In this document: positions 22,269 through 24,887 of the stretch, one piece after another
How positions within the stretch are numbered: position 1 is the stretch's first letter
Layout: each line of letters begins with the position of its first letter
NCBI GenBank assembly: GCA_002482005.1
Contig: DLFD01000022.1
Coordinates: 49,405 to 74,291 of the forward strand
DNA length: 24,887 nt
Reading direction: 5' to 3'
DNA from: Lachnospiraceae bacterium UBA7729
Lineage (GTDB): Bacteria; Bacillota; Clostridia; Lachnospirales; Lachnospiraceae
Program-made: the position numbers and the translations under genes
Notes under the pieces: generated by a model
What the model saw: the letters and a program-made list of their open reading frames with translations, nothing else
What the model was told of the DNA's origin: nothing
Databases searched by the model: none

Positions 22269-23315
22269 TCAAGCGGGGATCCTCGGTATCTGTGATGCTG
22301 AGTTGGTTGACGATGTCTGTTTCATGACTTCCTGCAGGAACAGCTCTGCACTCTGGGAGAGCGGGGATCCGTGAAGCCTCACAAGGCAAAGGTCGGTCAG
22401 CATACTTTCTTCTGCGATATATGCGCAGGCAAGCTGGGGGCTCTGATGCATGGCTGACTTCGGAACAAGTGCAATTCCAAGCCCTTCATCTGCCCATGTG
22501 AGTGCTGTCCGGGCATCGTCAGCGATGCAGAGGATATCAGGATCGATCTTCTCGCGTTCAAAACCGGAGCGCAGGATCTTCTCCCAGCGGCGATAAAGGA
22601 TCAGCGGCCTGCTTCCGAGGTCCCGGAGATGTACCTCGCGACATCTCCTTACATACTGCAAAGATCCCTCAGGGAGCTTGCGACTCTTTTCACCAGGCTG
22701 CGGACCAAGGCCGGAAGCCCGGTCCGGATGCATACCCGCGGGCTGAAGCTCCGAGATCGACTCCGGATGCATACCCGCGGGCTGAAGCTCCGAGATCAGC
22801 TTCGGCTTTCCTGCGGCCACGATCCGGTCTTCCTCGAGGACGATCCGGTCAAGCGCGCGGTCCTGATAGGGCGTCCGGATGACGGCCAGCTCGATCCGGC
22901 CGTTGTGAAGGTGCTCGATGAGCTGATAGGTGTTGCCCTCGGAGACCTGAAACTGCACCTGGGGGTATTTCCGGTAAAATGTTTTCAGCGCCGCATACAT
23001 CTTTCCGGAGTAGAAGGAGGAGACCAGCCCGATCCGGACGCTCCCTCTTTTCCCGGCCCGGAGATCATGCATGTCGGTATCGGCAGCATGCTGAAGTTCA
23101 AGGATCTCGGTCGCATAACGATAGAACATCCTTCCGGCATCCGTCAGCGTGATCTGCCTGGCGCCTCTTTCAAAGAGTCTGAGACCATATTCGTCCTCCA
23201 GCATCCTGATCTGCAGAGAGAGCGGAGGCTGGGAGATATTGAGTTTCCTGGCCGCTGCGGAGATCGTTCCTTCCTCCACAACCGCCGCAAAATAGCGAAG
23301 CTGTCTGAGATCCAT
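22269..23315 (-). CDS. LysR-family transcriptional regulator with duplicated insert
   Basis: A 348-aa LysR-type regulator, longer than the usual 290-310. Residues 1-60 form the winged helix-turn-helix (MDLRQLRYFAAVVEEG, ISAAARKLNISQPPLSLQI). Residues about 92-330 form the two-lobed effector-binding domain (VRIGLVSSFYSGKM, DEGLGIALVPKSA). An insert at about 173-215 contains a 13-residue motif twice (SELQPAGMHP) followed by a proline/basic stretch. ATG 23315 was chosen by homology and an AAGGAAA site about 6 bases upstream; an in-frame ATG at 23417 would add an unrelated tail. Divergent from the ChrA pair and probably its regulator and an autorepressor, given the dyad over its own promoter. Effector unknown. 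Confidence 0.9.
   Translation of the reverse strand: MDLRQLRYFAAVVEEGTISAAARKLNISQPPLSLQIRMLEDEYGLRLFERGARQITLTDAGRMFYRYATEILELQHAADTDMHDLRAGKRGSVRIGLVSSFYSGKMYAALKTFYRKYPQVQFQVSEGNTYQLIEHLHNGRIELAVIRTPYQDRALDRIVLEEDRIVAAGKPKLISELQPAGMHPESISELQPAGMHPDRASGLGPQPGEKSRKLPEGSLQYVRRCREVHLRDLGSRPLILYRRWEKILRSGFEREKIDPDILCIADDARTALTWADEGLGIALVPKSAMHQSPQLACAYIAEESMLTDLCLVRLHGSPLSQSAELFLQEVMKQTSSTNSASQIPRIPA
22723..22797 (-). repeat. 39-bp tandem duplication within lysR-type gene
   Basis: A 36-bp sequence (22723-22758) recurs exactly at 22762-22797, a period of 39 bp or 13 codons. The two copies are identical by eye, so the duplication looks recent. It adds one ELQPAGMHP-type unit in frame. Confidence 0.93.
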
Positions 23316-23423
23316 GAGAAGTTTCCTTTTTTCTGAAATTCTGCCGGCGAAAAGACAGGCGCGTGGAATATCGTTACGTGCGTACTGCCGGAAGAATGTC
23401 TGCCTGCATCTGTCCATATCAAT

Positions 23424-23446
23424 TATGTATAGGTATATAGTACATA
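23424..23446. promoter_or_regulatory. LysR-box-like operator dyad
   Basis: TATGTA-N11-TACATA is a perfect 6-bp dyad with the T-N11-A core expected for LysR-family binding sites. It lies between the divergent regulator and transporter genes and covers the regulator's -10 element, fitting autorepression and control of the chr genes. Confidence 0.7.
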
Positions 23447-23465
23447 GATATATTTTGTATGTAAA
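23437..23465 (-). promoter_or_regulatory. Promoter of the LysR-type gene
   Basis: On the minus strand TTTACA (23460-23465) and TACTAT (23437-23442) are separated by 17 bp. The -10 sits inside the dyad at 23424-23446. The transporter promoter on the plus strand is less clear (candidate TTGTAT near 23455 and TAGGAT near 23475, spacing too short), as often seen for activator-dependent promoters. Confidence 0.65.
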
Positions 23466-23486
23466 GAATTATGGTAGGATACTTTC

Positions 23487-23753
23487 GTGAGCGACGCTGC
23501 CTTGGCAGACATAGATCTCACAGGCGCTGTCTTGGCAGGCACGGACCTTGCAGCCATAGATCTCACAGACACAGATCTGACGAGAGGTACAGGAGAAAGA
23601 TGGAAAAGAATAGACACATGCCAATCCTGCTTGAGCTCTATCTGCTCTTTGCAGAGATCGGGGGAACGACTTTCGGAGGCGGCTACGCGATGCTGCCGAT
23701 CCTCCAGCGGGAGCTGGTGGAAAAACGTCACTGGACGACGGAAGAAGACCTGA
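23487..23753 (+). other. Short pentapeptide-repeat-like ORF overlapping chr gene start
   Basis: From GTG 23487 the first 28 codons read as six five-residue units with Leu at every fifth position (ALADI DLTGA VLAGT DLAAI DLTDT DLTRG), the pentapeptide-repeat pattern. A 14-bp block (CATAGATCTCACAG) recurs at 23510 and 23555, a 45-bp period equal to three units. AGGA lies eight bases before the GTG. The rest of the frame (after 23600) is out-of-frame ChrA sequence, so only the beginning looks protein-like. It is either a remnant, a leader peptide, or repeat DNA that mimics the pattern. Confidence 0.3.
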
Positions 23754-24262
23754 TGGACTATTATGCGATCGGCCAGTGCACACCCGGGATCATTGCGGTG
23801 AACACTGCTACATTTATCGGAAACAGCAAGGCTGGCTGGCTGGGTGGTCTCGTTGCTACCCTCGGAGTTGTAAGTCCATCCGTGGTCATCATCACCTTGA
23901 TCACTATGTTCCTGACAAACTTTGCGGACCTGGCCGTCGTGAAATACGCTTTCGATGGCATCCGCGCGGCTGTCTGCGTTCTGATCCTTGACGCTGTCAT
24001 CAAGCTCGGGAAGAAATCCATCAAAGACAAGTGGTGCTGGATCATCTTCCTGGCTGTTCTTATGGTTTCTCTCCTCACAGACGTCTCGCCGATCTGGCTG
24101 GTCATCCTGTCCGGAGTGGCGGGATGCCTGCTGAAACCGGTGGCAGACAGAAGCGCGGATAAGAAGGAAAGAATATCCGCTTCCGGGAAGGTTGACGGTG
24201 ATGCAACCGGTGGTGATGCAGCCGGTGCGGACAGAAATTCCGAGAAGGGAGGCAAGGCATGA
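23600..24262 (+). CDS. chrA: Chromate transporter ChrA-type subunit 1
   Basis: A 220-aa polytopic membrane protein with one ChrA/CHR domain: a conserved N-terminal FAEIGGTTFGGGYAMLPIL (residues 17-35), WTTEEDLMDYYAIGQCTPG with the family Pro-Gly, NTATFIG, then hydrophobic segments to about 190 and a charged, low-complexity Asp/Gly/Ala tail. Short-chain ChrA proteins occur as adjacent pairs that together equal a two-domain ChrA; this gene and the next are such a pair. ATG 23600 was chosen by AGGAG four bases upstream and conservation; upstream in-frame sequence is Arg/His-rich nonsense. Its TGA overlaps the next ATG. True substrate (chromate, sulfate or another anion) is not determined by sequence. 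Confidence 0.9.
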   Translation: MEKNRHMPILLELYLLFAEIGGTTFGGGYAMLPILQRELVEKRHWTTEEDLMDYYAIGQCTPGIIAVNTATFIGNSKAGWLGGLVATLGVVSPSVVIITLITMFLTNFADLAVVKYAFDGIRAAVCVLILDAVIKLGKKSIKDKWCWIIFLAVLMVSLLTDVSPIWLVILSGVAGCLLKPVADRSADKKERISASGKVDGDATGGDAAGADRNSEKGGKA

Positions 24263-24825
24263 TCCTCTACCTCAGGCTTTGGTTCGAATTCTTCAAGGTC
24301 GGTCTCTTTTCCGTCGGAGGAGGACTGGCGACATTGCCATTTCTCTCGGATATGGGACAGAGGACCGGATGGTTTAGTGCAAATGACATCGCTGACATGA
24401 TCGCGGTCTCCGAGTCGACTCCGGGACCGATGGGGATTAACATGGCGACTTATGTCGGTAACAAGATGGCTGGTATCCTTGGCGGGATCGTGGCAACCCT
24501 GGGAGAGATCGCGCCGGCGATCATCCTGATCCTGATCATCGCCAGGATCCTGAAGCAGTTCAAGGAAGCGAAAGTCGTCCAGAACATCTTCTACGGACTT
24601 CGTCCGGCATCTACCGGCCTGATTGCAGCAGCAGGAATTGGCGTCGCGAAGATTGCTCTTCTGAGACTTGACCTCTTCCATAAGACAGGAGCTTTCATGG
24701 ACCTGCTGAACTGGAAGCTGGTCCTGCTGGCAGCAGTGATCTACATCACACTGGTCAAGTTCCGGAAACATCCTGTACTGTATATAGCGGCAGCAGCGGC
24801 GGTGGGGATCATATTCAGGCTGTGA
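24259..24825 (+). CDS. chrA: Chromate transporter ChrA-type subunit 2
   Basis: A 188-aa membrane protein, the second single-domain CHR subunit. It opens with FFKVGLFSVGGGLATLPFL (residues 11-29), followed by WFSANDIADMIAVSESTPGP and GINMATYVGNKMAG, and has several hydrophobic segments including a C-terminal helix ending in AAAAAVGIIFRL. An AGGGAGG site precedes ATG 24259 and the gene overlaps subunit 1 by 4 bp (ATGA), so the two are translationally coupled and likely form a heterodimer. The usual pairing of antiparallel CHR halves is known for the family; membrane orientation here is not testable by eye. Confidence 0.92.
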   Translation: MILYLRLWFEFFKVGLFSVGGGLATLPFLSDMGQRTGWFSANDIADMIAVSESTPGPMGINMATYVGNKMAGILGGIVATLGEIAPAIILILIIARILKQFKEAKVVQNIFYGLRPASTGLIAAAGIGVAKIALLRLDLFHKTGAFMDLLNWKLVLLAAVIYITLVKFRKHPVLYIAAAAAVGIIFRL

Positions 24826-24887
24826 TAAGGGACACAAGGACATATGCTTTGCTCAGATGCCAGACGTAGTTTTGAACAAGGCGGCAG

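Noticed and set aside
23423..23783. Minus-strand Arg/Ser/Ala repeat ORFs upstream of the LysR gene
   Set aside because: They are complements of the 45-bp repeat and the chr gene start, and they cross the LysR promoter.

Overview
The window looks like a chromosomal segment of a Gram-positive, moderately GC-rich Clostridia-type Firmicute, probably Lachnospiraceae-like. The grounds are LPXTG sortase substrates with class C-type sortase machinery, strong AGGAGG-type ribosome binding sites, frequent ATGA stop/start overlaps and the family look of the housekeeping genes. The species assignment is inference from gene style only.

Layout. 1-1778: the 3' part of an RsmF-type rRNA methyltransferase with a repeat-rich linker. 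1840-2025: a tRNA-Pro(CGG) unit with its own promoter and terminator. 2061-2222: a GC-rich palindromic intergenic element. 2248-3766: a divergent PfkB sugar kinase and a gamma-class carbonic anhydrase-like protein. 3771-5400: an orphan, motif-degenerate ABC ATPase followed on the same strand by wreckage: an ABC permease fragment with an EAA-like loop, an IS4-type transposase fragment and a short hydrophobic ORF. 5458-5970: ferritin.

6283-19340 is the centrepiece, a sortase-assembled pilus locus. A strong promoter (TTGACA-N17-TAGTAT) precedes a small coiled-coil protein, a catalytically intact signal peptidase I, a class C-like sortase, a small LPQTG pilin, a second sortase and a large LPETG adhesin. 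Most of these genes are joined by 4-bp ATGA overlaps. The adhesin frame is interrupted once, by an in-frame TAG at 11407. A 505-aa LPSTG major pilin and a 1656-aa protein follow. The latter joins an Ig-like domain, a vWFA domain, InlB/Flg_new-type repeats and a complete pilin-like module, and ends in almost the same LPSTG sorting signal as the major pilin. Signal peptidase would release the precursors, sortases would polymerise and anchor them, and the vWFA protein is the candidate tip adhesin.

19483-22222 is a gene graveyard: an MmcQ/YjbR protein with an apparent internal deletion, a primase-like 5' piece joined to a GlnQ-type ATPase 3' piece, a decayed transposase N-terminus, and an ABC exporter fragment with two frameshifts fused to an intact DUF3592-like membrane protein gene. 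22269-24825: a LysR regulator carrying a 39-bp duplication, divergent from a split two-gene chromate-type (ChrA) transporter. The shared intergenic region has a LysR-box-like dyad over the regulator's own promoter and a short pentapeptide-repeat ORF.

No CRISPR array, rRNA, intact insertion sequence or prophage was seen.
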